64,000 bases of DNA from contig CM048747.1 of assembly GCA_026315105.1 (NCBI GenBank), positions 278,167,491 to 278,231,490 on the forward strand, written 5' to 3'. Shown here piece after piece: positions 11,657 to 24,000 of the stretch; the first letter of the stretch is position 1, and each line of letters begins with the position of its first letter. The stretch comes from Locusta migratoria. Lineage: Eukaryota > Arthropoda > Insecta > Orthoptera > Acrididae. A model generated the notes under the pieces. The model saw nothing but the letters and a program-made list of their open reading frames with translations, was not told the origin of the DNA and did not search any database. The translations under genes were made by a program, and so were the position numbers.

Positions 11657-12410
11657 GTAACATTTTATCTGCTTGTAACAATTATTTTATTTTAAACATT
11701 AAGAATTACCTTCTATAGTTCTTGTTTTGTAAAGTAGTTTTATAAGATCATCACTAATGATTGGATGTTTCAAGACTACCATTGATGAGAAGGGGTAGGA
11801 TTCTGAAAGAGAAACCACAAATTGTAGAAGGAAACTTGTTGTCTCCCAACAGAACACACTGGCAGAAGATTAAGATAATCTTTTCAGCAAATTTTGCCCC
11901 CCAAAGTCTGATGTGCAGATTATTTCTTTCAGTTCAGTAGATTAGAAATTTCTTCTCTACTTCAAGAAATAAATCACTCACAATCCATATAACCCATCAG
12001 TTGTTAATTAACAAAAAATTTTATATGATAGATTTCTGCTGATTGCTTTGAGGTGGTGTTTAGCCACCAACAGGCATAATGGAAAAACCTTCTGAACAAA
12101 AGAATCCTCCTTCTGAAATAGAAAATATACACTGTTTCACACAACCACAACTTACACACCCGTGCGGCTATTGTCTCTGGTTACTGAGGTCCAATTGTAT
12201 TGCATATGAACAGCAATCAATGAATGGTTGTAGGAGTAAAGAGCAGGTGAATGACAGGGAGGAGGAGGAGGTAATGAAATGAAAGAAGTTCTGCCTTAGG
12301 AAAGTGGGGATGTTTTGGCGACTGAAAAGAGTTACTAAGTGAAAAATTCGGAGGCTGTGCTGGGAGAAGGTGATTAGGAGAGGAAAAATGTATACAGAGT
12401 GAAAATTATT
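11657..12410. other. Intron sequence, nothing recognised
   Basis: AT-rich DNA follows the exon donor. A 67-codon frame at 12079-12282 has no recognisable motif. Confidence 0.4.
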
Positions 12411-12414
12411 GAAT

Positions 12415-13150
12415 TATATGAAATAAAATCATCATGACACTAGAATGTTTTGCATTATGACCTTCAAACTGCATGCTTATTTGCAAGGCATGGTGGAACT
12501 TGGAACGTGCATTTGCAAGTGAATGTCGCTTGGTTTAACAACACAGCCAACTGTCATTTGTATGGGTTCAACAATAAGCAAAATTAGTGCATTTGGGGAA
12601 TCCATATTTAGCAATCAGAAAGTCTCATCACCCCTAGCAGTGTGCAATGCCCAGTCATGGAACAATTGGTGCAGTAGTCCTCAATGTCATGGTGATTACT
12701 GTGAGACGTGTGAAGGTGTTGGAACACGATTTAATTGCCCATTATCCAAAGTGATTTTGAATTCGACAAGATGAAGCTCGACCCTTTCGAAGCAGGAGAG
12801 TGGATTTGATGTCCTGGTGGAGCACTTTGTGGACCACACTCTGGCATGGGTATCATTTGGCTGCCATATTCTCCATGTCTGAACGCATGTGGCACCCTAT
12901 TTATGGTACTATATTAAAGATGAGGTGTACAGCAATAAACCCAAAACCATTTCTGAGGAGGTCATTGACAGCATCGATGTTCCAACTTCAACAGGTCATG
13001 CAGAATTTCGCTATTTGTCTGCACCACATCATTGCCATGGGAGGCAATAACATGAATCTGAATATCTGTTGTGATGTTTACATGTTGAATAAAGTGTGTG
13101 TACACCACAGCTTGTAACTGATTTACATTTTGTTTCATATAGTTCAAAAA
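12415..13150 (+). mobile_element. Tc1/mariner-type transposase remnant
   Basis: The three + frames together give pieces typical of an insect DD(E/D) transposase: NPYLAIRKSHHP and GTIGAVVLNV (pre-catalytic strands), a region around 12840-12900 where the WPPYSPxLN block should be, then YYIKDEVYSNKPKTISEEV and a C-terminal TGHAEFRYLSA. An AATAAAGTGTGTGTAC tail near 13090 resembles the post-stop sequence of this family. Frameshifts occur about every 100-200 bp, so it is inactive. TIRs could not be delimited. Confidence 0.6.
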
Positions 13151-13199
13151 TTGTCAACCTGTATGTAGAAAAGGGGAAGACTAACTAAGTGTGTTGACA

Positions 13200-13985
13200 G
13201 AATAAAAGGCATGGCTAGTGCTGGAGAGGGAGCGAGGAAGGGGTCAGAAGACAGAGACTATGGACTTAGAGGAATGAAGGATATATTATAGGAAGAATTC
13301 CCACATCCACAGTTTAAAAGAGCTGGTATCGGTGGGAATGACCATATGATTCAGGCTGTCAAGCAATTATTAAAATGAACCACACTGTGTTAGAAAGCAT
13401 TTCCAACAATACTTCAGCCGTCTCTTGGCCACAGTTTGGCCGAGGTCATACATGTGAAGATCTCAGCTGACAATGAAAACAGCTGGCTGCGATGCATGGA
13501 CAGGAACACCCGCGCAGATTTCTGCGTGGCCCGTTGTGCGCCATAAATAAAATTTCGCCCTCAGCGATCCCGTGTAAGACCTCGATCTCGCCGATGTTCT
13601 ATGTAATATGATTAAACACAAAGCATACCACACCTATACAGTCCTCAGTGTGTTTAATTCATATTTACACACTCATGTCGCAGTCTAATGTATATGTTAG
13701 TCTGGTATTTTGAATTACATTAGTGCACCTAGCAGAGAAAGAGTCAACCATAGCAGCACTATCAACACAGACATCAAAGCAATGCTAGTGCTCAAAGTGG
13801 CAGTGTTGCAGTGACAGAATAATGTCATGATACCAATGGAAAAACTAATGGGTTACCAACATCAAAGTCTTTGCTTCAAAAATGAAAATGGCACTTTGGC
13901 CTGAGCAACCAAGAAAATTGTGAGGTTCTTGCTAACTATTAAACTGTCCAGAACTACCAAAGAAATTTTAACCACAGTGAATAAA
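13200..13985. other. Possible LTR-like remnant, otherwise unannotated
   Basis: At 13500-13690 there is a GC-richer stretch with CCATAAATAAAATTTCGCCC and a CpG-containing tract, reminiscent of a retrotransposon LTR. No partner copy or coding domain is visible. The rest is AT-rich intron. Confidence 0.25.
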
Positions 13986-13989
13986 TAAC

Positions 13990-14435
13990 ACCAACTCTAA
14001 CTCTAAAAACCTGATTAAATTGAAATAACTGAACAAATTATGATACTTAGAAACAATAAAGCACCGAGAGAAGATATTATTGTAGAACTACAAAAATTAG
14101 CTGGCCCTAACACTATAAAAAAAGATCATTCGACTAATATGCCATATCTGGCAAACTGAGAAGATACCTGAGGACTGGAAAACTGCCCTAATTCATCCAT
14201 TGCATAAAAAGGGGCTAGAACTGATGTTAATAATTGCCAAGGAATCTATTTTCTCCCAATCACATACACTATTCTCTTGCAATGTTTACTTGGTTGAGCC
14301 CAAGAACAGTTGACATCTAAAATTGGTGAATACCAAGCAGCCTTTAGACGTAACAGAACCTGGATGGAACAAATTCGTAATTCAAAATTAATCCTTATTC
14401 ACCTAAGGATTTCTCCAAATTTTAAAAGAATATGG
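13990..14435 (+). pseudogene. RTE-type LINE reverse transcriptase, 5' fragment
   Basis: Translation across frameshifts gives NNKAPREDIIVELQKLAGPN, then a KIPEDWK-like segment (EDT*GLENCPNSSI frame-shifted) and GEYQAAFRRNRTWMEQI. These are the fingers region of a non-LTR RT (A-P-G-x-D, W-K, Y-R-x-I, G-F-R motifs), with point decay. The matching C-terminal end of the same type of LINE resumes at about 16970. A second LINE plus a Tigger element appear to have been inserted between them. Confidence 0.65.
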
Positions 14436-14439
14436 GCTA

Positions 14440-15458
14440 CATAACAAAACTCTCACACGGATAAGGAAACATTAGCAGGCACCAGCTCTAAAGATAAATT
14501 AATTGAAGAAATTCCTGAACCATTTGATGTAAAGACTGGTGGTGAAATATTAAATGCTCTGAATAACTGGACATCACCTGCTGGGATTTTTTTGTGATCT
14601 CTCCGAGGCTTTTGACTGTGTAAATCATGGAATTCTTCTAGATAAACTAAAGTAGGGTGTGGTATGAATGGGACAGTGTACAAATGGTTTAAATCATAAC
14701 AGGAAGAGTGCAGAAAGTTGACATAAGTAATTCACATAATATGCAAAAAATAGCTGATTCCTCAAACTGGGGAACAATCAAAAATGGTGTGCCACAAAGT
14801 TTGGTCTTGCGCCCTTTGCTGTTCTTAATATATATTAATGACTTGCCATTCTATATTCATGAAGATGCAGAGCTGATTCTTTTTGCTGATGATTCAAGTA
14901 TAGTTATCACACCTGACCGAAAAGAACTTACTGAAGAAATTGTAAACGTCTTTGAGAAAATTATTAAGTGGTTCTCAGCAAATGGACTATCATTAAATTT
15001 TGATAAAACACAGTACATACAGTTCTGTACAGTAAATGGAATGATGCCATTAATAAATATAGACTTTGATGAGAAATCTGTAGCAAAGATAGAATATTCA
15101 AAATGTTTATGTGTATACATTGATGAGGGTTTGAACTGGAAAAAAACACATTGAAGATCTGCTGAAAAGTTTTAGTTCAGCTACTTATGCTATTAGGGTA
15201 ATTGCAAATGTTGGTGATATACATCTCAGCAAATTAGCTTACTATGCCTGTTTTCATTAACTTCTTTTGTATGGCATCATTTTCTGGGGTAATTCATTAT
15301 TGAGTAAAAAAGTATTCACTGCACAAAAGCATGTAATCAGAATAATTGCTGGAGCCCATCAAAGATCATTCTGCAGCTAGGGATCTTCACAGTATATATA
15401 GTAAACTCTCTATTATCCGCAGGTGGATTAACCACTTTGCAGATTATCTGTGGCATGT

Positions 15459-15489
<31 letters not shown>

Positions 15490-16935
15490 TTTATTCATTT
15501 TCCTGAGAGTGGGATTAATTTTCGGCCACAATAAGAGTGTAGTAATTTATAGGCTGCTCAAACACTGAGTGTTGCACTACAGCATTTGTTGCCAAACTAG
15601 TGTATATATAGTGAGTCGACAACCTGCTGAGCAAGCACTGGAGTCCCGACCATTCCCACTGTCACACGCCACTAGAGCTTGCTACAGGTAGTGTCACAAG
15701 TTTGTTACATCTCTAAAGCGCAAATTCTAAATCGACAAACCATGTCCAGTTTTTATTCACAAACATTTTAAGAGGAAATGCAGTACAGTACAGTATGTAT
15801 TGTATATGATTGCGATTTTTGCTAATTACAGTACACTACTTCATGTTTCTAAGAACTGAATGACCCAGACGTAGTTTTAGCTCTTCTCTCTCTCTTTTTT
15901 ATTATTTATGCAAAACCTCACACAGCACTGCACAGGACTACTCTGCTGGCCAAGTAGCAAATTCTTTAGAGTGCCTGCAGCTACTGGTGGCCTAATCTGG
16001 AAAAAAACCCTATTTCCCCCACCAATAGACCTTCTCACCCACCAAGATTAAAACAAATTAATAAATACACACCAGTAGTAACTAGAGAAGATGAATTAAC
16101 TAAAACAGAAACAGTTATTAGTTATGCATCAGGACTTTCATGGGCTGATGGTTTACTGGATTACCTTGAACAGTAACAAGATGCTCCTTTTTGTGACAAA
16201 TTCGTGTTGCGCAAAATTTGCAGTGCTATATATAAAAGACAAGCTGCCACAATGAGACAGAAGTCAATTCAGGACTATTTTGTTTCAAAGTATTGCACTT
16301 TAATATAAAACTGGATTTGCAAGTACAGCATTTTCATTCATAATAGATGAATAAAGTAAAATTTATTATAATTATTAGATAAATGATTTTAATTATGACA
16401 TAGTAATTAATTTTTGTCTTTGTACTACCCTAACACATTACTCTGCACTTTAAGTTGCAGATTATCCACGAAATTTGATTATCTGCTGTTTTGTAATCCC
16501 CAATTACTGCGGATAATCGAGAGTTTACTGTATATTCATGTATGAAATTTGCTATTACCAATCCCACTGAATTCAAAAGCAATAGCAGTGTACATAACTG
16601 CAACACTAGGAGACAGAATGATCTTCACTATTCAAGGTTTAAATCTAGCTTTGGCACAGAAAGGGGTGAATTTTGCTGCTACAAAAGTTTTTGGTCACCT
16701 AGCAAACAGTATCAAAAGCCTGACAGATAGCCAACTACAGTAGCATTTAAAAATAAATTAAACTCCTACTACACTGTAGATAAATTTTTAGATATAAATT
16801 AGTAAATCTTACAATAAAATAAATAAATAAAATATTGTGTTGTGTAATATTTAGTACAAAGTAAAACTTTGTAAAGACACCTTTCACTAACCTGACACTT
16901 TCCACATCATTATGAAGTGTCATATTCATGATCTA
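14440..16935 (+). mobile_element. Second non-LTR retrotransposon (Jockey-like), 5'-truncated
   Basis: A 148-codon open frame (14708-15154) has LFLIYINDLP and FADDSSIV, the conserved catalytic palm motifs of non-LTR RTs, with Asp-Asp intact. Upstream, a frame-broken 'DLSKAFDCVNHGILLDKLK'-like segment lies near 14595. After the Tigger insertion the C-terminal tail resumes (16542-16740): HNCNTRRQND and GFKSSFGTERGE-like remnants, then a KSLTDSQLQ end. A 3' tail of TCTAATCTAATCTAATC repeats follows near 16955. The 5' part of the ORF is missing. Confidence 0.75.
15399..16530 (+). mobile_element. Tigger/pogo-like DNA transposon
   Basis: Terminal inverted repeats are TAGTAAACTCTCTATTATCC (left) and, from the right on the minus strand, CAGTAAACTCTCGATTATCC. 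Both are flanked by TA (15397-15398, 16531-16532). Subterminal segments are also partly inverted. At 16085-16290 a broken frame has SYASGLSWADGLLDYLEQ and RKICSAIYKRQAATMRQKSI, matching the C-terminal region of jerky/pogo-type transposases. The DDE core is largely deleted, so this is a 1.13-kb internal-deletion copy. Removing it rejoins the host LINE sequence. A (CT)n run lies at 15459-15484. Confidence 0.8.
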
Positions 16936-16969
16936 AGGAACGAGTACTAATCTAATCTAATCTACTCTT

Positions 16970-17900
16970 CCATTACTGTTTTGGAAAAGGCAATTACAGA
17001 ATGGCGAGAGCAAAAGTACAGTCAAAATATAGAACAGTCTATCATGTTAGATAGAAGTAATATTAGAATACCTCACCTTTGCATATGATGTGGCAATTTT
17101 AACTTGGAAATTTCCAACACTCAAATTTAAATTTTTAAAGAAGTTGTGGAAAAAGTAGCACTACAAATATCATTTGAAAAAGTGGAATATGTGACATGCA
17201 ACAAACAAGCACCAAAGTTTCTTAACAAGAAAATAACTTAGTTTCCCAATTTAAAAACTTTGAGGAAATCATACAAGAAAACCATCTGGAAAAAGGTGCA
17301 AACAAAGGTTACTGTCAAGAAATGGCCACAGTATTCATATGAACACAAAATATTAATAATAAAAGATCACTTTCTAAATTCTGTAAACTTGGGCATTACA
17401 ACTCTATAATCAAACCTGTATGTCTTTATGGAGCAGAAACTGTAATTATAAACCAAAAGATTGATATTGAAAAAAATTTAATGACAGTAAGATTATTAGG
17501 TAAATATTGGGCTCCAAAATTATTGATGAAAATACTTATAGGCTGAGAAGTAATAAGGAAATATAATAATACACAGACATAAATCATGACACCCAATAGG
17601 TTGACAAAACAAATAGTAGAATTATATAAAAACAGAAGTAAGGTCAAAACTGAGCCGTTTAAATGAATTGATGTGATTAAGAGGATCTTAAAGTAGGCAG
17701 AATAAGTAAGGCATACATCACAGACAGAAAAACTTTCACAGAAATGGTACTTGATTGGTCAGAGGGATATTAGAAAACAGACTGGAACACCATGGTCTGA
17801 TGAAAGAAAGAGATTTCATTCTGAAAGGGTAAAACAAATTTCAGTACAAAGGAGTGCCAACCATCAAAAGTGACATTGATTGATGGTACATCAAGTGGTC
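16970..17900 (+). pseudogene. RTE-type LINE, C-terminal fragment
   Basis: Broken frames give KPVCLYGAETVIINQKIDIE, matching the Y-G-(A/S)-E-x-W block near the end of RTE-clade RTs. An ERKxLRKxxGPK-like segment follows (VRLLGKYWAPKLL), then ELYKNRSKVKTE, and finally TPWSDERKRFHSERVKQI. It is the downstream partner of 13990-14435 and has many stops. It ends about 300 bp before the last dipeptidase exon. Confidence 0.7.
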
Positions 17901-18205
17901 CTATTGGGCCCATATGTGAATAACAACAATAATGTATCAACACTAAAAATAAACTAAATATTTATTACCTTTATCATCTTTATATATTTTTGTCTATGTG
18001 ATTTTTATATTTTATTACATTTCAAGCTTTAAGAATCTGTCTGATGATTAAGCAAAACAGAAGTTTTACTCATTAGAACTATAAACTGGTCATTGTGTAG
18101 CACTGTAACATAGTGTAACACAATATTTTGGTTAGTATAGGATTACAACTTATTAAAATAATAATGAACAAAATATGCTTCAATAACTATCACTTTCTTT
18201 TTCAG

Positions 18206-18250
18206 ACAAAACTGCTGGGAGCATACCTGTATGAAGTAGCACAGCTCTAA
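18206..18250 (+). CDS. CNDP2: Cytosolic non-specific dipeptidase, last coding exon
   Basis: After the acceptor CTTTCTTTTTCAG the frame reads TKLLGAYLYEVAQL and then stops with TAA at 18248-18250. This matches the C-terminus of CNDP2-type enzymes (TKMLAAYLYEVSQL in mammals). Phase 0 is consistent with the donor at 11656. The preceding 6.5-kb intron holds at least four nested TEs, yet both splice junctions are intact. Confidence 0.94.
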   Translation, partial: TKLLGAYLYEVAQL

Positions 18251-18326
18251 GTATGCCACATAGCAGACTACTGAGTGTAATCCAGATATGTTTTTCTGTG
18301 GAATAATGTTACTTCTTTATTGAAAG

Positions 18327-18332
18327 AATAAA
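18327..18332 (+). terminator. Polyadenylation signal of the dipeptidase gene
   Basis: AATAAA lies 77 bp after the stop codon in an AT-rich 3' UTR. It is the first canonical signal downstream of the stop. Confidence 0.7.
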
Positions 18333-18553
18333 ATATATATTGTAACTAATTAAAGAGACATTAAATATATTTTATACAAGATGTTGCACAGCTTATTTAA
18401 TCAATGATCCAAAATTTCATAACCATGTCTGTTTCCAGTTTGTTAAAATACAAAACTTCAACTAATGAAAAATGAGTATTTTATTTCTTTGTTCAAGGAA
18501 AGTTTTGGTAATAATGGTGACAAGCATGCGCGTGTGTGGAAATTGGTGCCCCC

Positions 18554-18556
<3 letters not shown>

Positions 18557-18608
<52 letters not shown>
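18557..18608. repeat. (CT)n microsatellite
   Basis: About 26 uninterrupted CT units. The SLSLSL open frames across it are artefacts. Confidence 0.95.
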
Positions 18609-18611
<3 letters not shown>

Positions 18612-18669
18612 AGTCAGGTCACCTATTTTTGTATAAGTACAGAGACCTGTTTATTTCTACAATGATTTA

Positions 18670-19730
18670 CATCAGTTTATGGTTTGAACATTTAGCTATT
18701 TTCGACATAATCACCATTTCTGTCGATGCATTTTTGTAGACTCTGTGGCAGTTTTTGTATGCCCAAGTCATACCAGCTCACCACTGTGCTGTTCAGGAAG
18801 TTATTAACCTCTTCTTTCACCTTGTCATCAGAACTGAATCTCAACATTCCTGTTCTCTGGTTCTGTATTGCCCGTTAGAGTTTTTTCAGAGTCTCACAGT
18901 ACCTGTCAACGATCATTGTGGTCCTCCCAGTGGACATACAGTTGACCAACAGTACCCCTTTCCGATCCCAAAACACGGTTGTCATGACTTTACCAGCAGA
19001 CTGTGCTTGTTTGGATGAATTTCCGCAGCTTTGGCGAAGAAGGATGCCGCCACTGGTATGATTGTTGCTTGGTCTCAGGTGTAAAGTGATAGTCCCATGT
19101 TTCGTCACCTGTGGCAGTTGAGTCCAGAAAGTTATCCTGTTTGGCTGCTTGGCAGTGAAGAAATGCACGGGAAGCATCAACTCATTGCCGCATGTGGTCT
19201 TCAGTCAACATGCGTGACACCCATCTTGCGCATATCTTTGGGTAGTTCAATGTTTCTGTTAAAATTTCGCGATTTGTGCTTCGGGAAACCTCAGGAACAA
19301 ACATGCAGAGATCATCCAGGGTAATCTGCGGATCTTCACACATGCTTTGCTCAAACTTCAACACTGTCCCCTCAGAAACTGACAGTCTCCCACTTCTTTG
19401 TCCGTTATGAATTTCAGTCCAACCAACTGCAAACTTCTACACCACTTATGAACATTTTTGACATCCATGCATGACTCACCATACGGTTCCATCAATTTGT
19501 GATCGATTTTAATCGGTGCAGTGCCCTTTGCGTTCAAAAACCGAATAACTGCACGCAGTTCACACTTGACGATAACATCCAACAGGAGATCCATTCTCAA
19601 TGGCTTGCAAGCCAAGACTAAGTGCCTCAGAAAGGCATGCACATGTTTACATACAGCGTGGGAAGCTGTATTCATAACAGTGTGACCAACTACCACACAG
19701 AGTTTTTCACTTATTAAAAAAAGGGGGGGG
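18670..19730 (-). mobile_element. Mariner-family transposon, inactive
   Basis: On the minus strand the N-terminal helix-turn-helix region (19610-19370) reads ELRAVIRFLNAKGTAPIKID and DVKNVHKWCRSLQ. A later segment is ARWVSRMLTEDHMRQ, followed by the catalytic GDETWDYHFTPETKQ-type block (spread over frames near 19100) and SAGKVMTTVFWDRKGVLLVN. These are the order and motifs of mariner transposases (DETW, then VFWDxxG). Frameshifts and stops break it. The right end (TTCATTAACATGAGGGTAAT region, near 19750) may carry a TIR, but the left TIR was not delimited. Confidence 0.75.
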
Positions 19731-20312
19731 CCTTAGTTTTGGGATTACCCTCATGTTAATGAAGTACCCTATTTTCTAGGGAGTATTGTTTATGTTTAAT
19801 GTGTCCACATTCATAAATAGGGGTGAAAAAGGAGTGAAAAAGGCAGTAAGTCTTTGCATTGCAACAGCTGCTGTTTGGCAGTGTGCTCTAGCCACTAGAT
19901 CCCACATAGCATGTGCATATAGACCATAGAAGAGATGATCCTGATGTCAGCATTGTCATGATAGATACACTGACTCACAACAGCTATTATGCATGAGTGC
20001 ATAACACACACGTGACACTCTTCCATACTAATCTGATGATTCCTTAATGTCTCAGAAAGTGTCCTATGATCAGCCCCTTCTTATAGTTAACTCTTCTTGT
20101 CTGAACTGCGTATTGTCCATACTTCTGTCCCATACAAGGCTACACTCTAGACTCTTAAATTTGTTAGCAATGAATCTTAATTTATTGTCATCAGAAACAC
20201 TTTTCTCCCAATTGCCATTCTGCATTTTATATCTGCTCTAGTTTGGCGATCAGAAGTTATTTTACTGCCCAAATAATGAAATTCATGTACTATCTTCATT
20301 GTGTCCTAATCT

Positions 20313-23300
20313 GAGGAGCATCATTTCAAAACATATTAAGTGCACTCTTGGTCAAAATACATTTTGATACGATTTTCCCCTATTTTTTTATGAACTCTTT
20401 AATGCTATAAACTCAGATTGAAACCTTTTGTATTATATCCCTTAACATTTCTGTGTTGAAGTAGATGCGTCAGATCAAATCGTATTACGTGCACGGGAAT
20501 CATCAGTTCAAAGAGTATTATGTGCAACTTTCATCTAGTAAAGTTGGACAACCTGCATTCAACTCGCACCTCTCTGCTGATATTTCCCACCAATTGTTAT
20601 GCTGACAATCTGTAAGCTTAGAAGTGAGGTGTCAGTTCATTGTGATCATCATGGAAGGAAGTGAACCTCTTGGAGAATGATCCAAAGGAAGTAGGAAGCG
20701 AATCAAGAATGCGAAAACCAAATGCCAGCGGAAAGTAGAAGCTAGGTAAGTGCCGATTGCACTGTCTTATGGCTTATAGTCAACACTAGAGCTTTGTTTA
20801 CTCTATCATATACTCCGTATGTTTACTTTAGAGTGGAACTAAGAAGAAATATTACTATAACTCTAAAGAAAGTACATAGTAAAAGGCATAACATGGTTAT
20901 TGTGAGCAAACCTCAGACCAACTGGTCACAGTTATTATTGCTGGGGTACTGTTGTACTCACTGCATATATTTTATTTTTATAGGTTCACAAACTGTGGTC
21001 CCAATCTTCAAGACTTTGAACCCCTATGTTCTCATAAAGAAGGGAGATATAAATGCTGAAGTACTCCAATGTACTTTCTCGCAAAAGTGAAGATTGGTAT
21101 ATGCTATGTCCAATGAGCTAGAACAAGATTGTTGATTAAGCCACATGCTAAAAGTTACATCTCCTAAGGCACGGATAACATCAAAGCATTATGAGGGCAG
21201 TCGCAGTCGTACTTCCATTGTCGTATCTTACAAGGTAAGTTCTAGATTTTTTTGTGGGGCTCAAGTATAAAGTTCGCATGGAAATTTGATCATTGTGAAG
21301 GCTTGTTAGCAGTCAGTTGATACTTCCTCAAACGATTAAACATAAACAATGCAGCTCTTTCCTATAATCATGGTACAGCCTATTGCAAAAACATCAATCC
21401 TACAGTATTTCTTGCACTGTTCAGCTTGAAAAGACTAAATTTTGCTTATTTACTAAATTTTTAAATATTCAAGAAGTTTTTCTTATTTTGGTTGTTATCT
21501 CATTGCAGGTGAAATAGGCGACCAAACACAACCTGTCTGCTCAAAGTTTTCTCAACATCTATTTGGAATAAGTCAAATCAGACTTAACATATAGCCAAGG
21601 CTGTGAAGGGTGGCCAGGGCGTTGTGGAGAGGGCAGAATAGAAAATGAGCTTTATTTGCTGCAAAAAAGAAAAGTGTATGTGACTTTACTGGAAAATTAA
21701 TGATAAGTGAATGTCATTACAGAAGAATCAAAAGTCAAAGGTTATATTTATCAGCTGTCTTGGGCATCAATAAATTATTAAAGATGTACAATGCAAATGT
21801 TCTTGCCCAACTTACGGTCAAAAAGTGTTTTTTACAGAATATTTTCTGCACAAAATTTAACATCGGCTTTGGGTTGCCTGCCACTGACGTTTGTAGTTAT
21901 CGTGCTCGCATGACATTCCAGATTAAAAATTCAACAGATAATGTAATAAAGAATCACTTACTGGTTCATCTGGGAGTGTCAAATTATGTGCAAAACTTTC
22001 TACAAAATAATGACGGAGCATTCAGCTGATACAAGAAGCTTCTGCTTCAATTTGCTACAGTTGCAACCCCCTTCCAAAATTATCAATTGGCAGAGCATAC
22101 TACTTTTGGCAAATATCCTTTTATGAGCTATGTGTGACTGACAGCAGCAACAAGAAAGCTACATTCTTTACATGGAATGAGACTGAATTTGGCAGAGAGG
22201 CAAATGAGGTGGCGTCTGGTGTACTTTCTTGTCTGGAGGAAGCCCATTTTGAAGATTTGGTCACCACTATTAGGCTTTTCCCTGATGACTGCAGAGGCCA
22301 AAATAAAAACATGGACGTAATTCATGCTCTGGTTTATTGGCTCCAAAAGAAAGAACCAATCCATCTCAAAAATATTACAGCAATATTTCCTGTTAGAGGG
22401 AATTCTTATTTATTTGCAGATTGCTTGTTTGGAGTTGTAGAGAAGGCCCTCTGGAAATGTTCCAACATTCTCACTAAATAAGAGCTCTTAGACATGACTT
22501 GGCTGTCAGAGACTACAAAATACTCGCAGAACAATTCAGAAAATTGGATGGAATAAAGGAAATGAAGAGGGTAATGTTGAAGAAATCTACTATAAATGAG
22601 AAGTGCTTTCTGGAGCCAACTTATAGGTGTGATGATCCATCAAAACATTTTGTATCAATACTGAAATGAGGAACAAACATGGAACGAGTGTTTGAACCTC
22701 CTGTGCTTGATCATTTGAAAGCTTTAAGCAATGCAAAGAAAGTAGACATAAACACTCTTTTGAAGGCAAAATTTGGTGATAACTGGAGAGAAAGTCATAT
22801 TTTGCAGATGTATAAATTAGTTCTAAATTTTGATGGAGCACCTGAGTGTTGTGATCCTGAATATTGTGATTGTTTGGAAGATGAAACAGGACTTACAAGA
22901 TTGTGACATGATGATGTTGTGCTGTAAAATTAAAGTTTTGGATTCTGTATGCACTTAAACAGCATAATTTGTAACCTCAAAGTATGTAAACTTACCGGTG
23001 AAAAATGTAGTGAATGTTAATAACACTAATTTTTCTACTTTCTCTGAACTTTATATATTGTTGTGACAATAATTTTAAAACATTAAATAAATATAAATTA
23101 CAGCAAAACTGATTAGAAAAGCTTGAAGTGTTTGATCTCCTCTGTGTATGTTTATTGACTAAACAGTTCAGAATGTATTATGTTCAGTATATTGGTTAAA
23201 AACATCATAAGTGGCAATTTTAAATTTAAATGTAAGACTACTTAATGAAACACCAATTTCATTTTTGGTATATTCTCAAATATTACCCCAGTATATAAAC

Positions 23301-23412
23301 TCTGACATCTCAATTTTGTAGGCACCTTCCCCAGTTTGGATGCAAAATGTTTTTCTTCATTTCTGAAAAATGTACATTGGTGCATCTAATACAATTTGAA
23401 ACAATGCTCCTC
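20313..23412 (+). mobile_element. 3.1-kb TIR transposon with unclassified transposase-like protein
   Basis: The element interrupts the antisense LINE. The ends are GAGGAGCATCATTTCAAAAC and, inverted, GAGGAGCATTGTTTCAAATT, with similarity continuing to ...TTAAGTGCAC / TTAGATGCAC. Flanking ATCT occurs on both sides (20309-20312, 23413-23416), suggesting a 4-bp target duplication. Broken + frames from about 20650 to 22905 form one protein: a basic N-terminus, NIGFGLPATDVCSYR (21855-21910), TEHSADTRSFCF (about 22018-22053), FFTWNETEFGREANEVASGV (22155-22220), RLFPDDCRGQNKN (22273-22310), FPVRGNSYLFADCLFG and an acidic Cys-rich end. I recognise the QNKN and FPVRG motifs from arthropod TE-like proteins but cannot name the superfamily with certainty. 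The 4-bp duplication would fit Sola-type elements. Confidence 0.7.
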
Positions 23413-24000
23413 ATCTAATTGCCTGATTTTATTCATTTAGATTCCATTATACTTATTTTGCTCTTGTTAATGTTCTTATACCCTCATTTCATGACACTGC
23501 CCATCCCATTCAGTTGATATTGCAACTCCCTTGCTGTCTCCAGCAGAATTACAATATCATCAGCAAATCAAAAGTTTTTATTTCTTCTCTCTGAACTTCA
23601 ACTCTATTTCCAAATTTTTCCAAGCTTTCCTCCATAGCTTGCTCCATATACAGATTGAATAACATTGGGAAAAGGCTACAATCCATTATTACTCCTTTCC
23701 CAACCACTGAATCCCTTTAATGCTCTTTGACACTTAAATGGTGTCTTGTTTCTGTACAAGTTGTATATAACTTTTCATTCTCTGTATATTACACCTGGTA
23801 CCTTCAGAATTTTAGAGTGAGTACATTATGGAAAGGCAAACATATTATCTAAGGTTTGTCATATTGTGAGTTTTGCCTCGCATATTCCTACATTTTTCCC
23901 AATGTTGGATTTTATCATTTTTCCATTCTTCTGTAAGTAATTAATGTTAGTATTTTCCAACATGACTTATTGAACTGACAGTTTTGTAAAATATTCTTCA

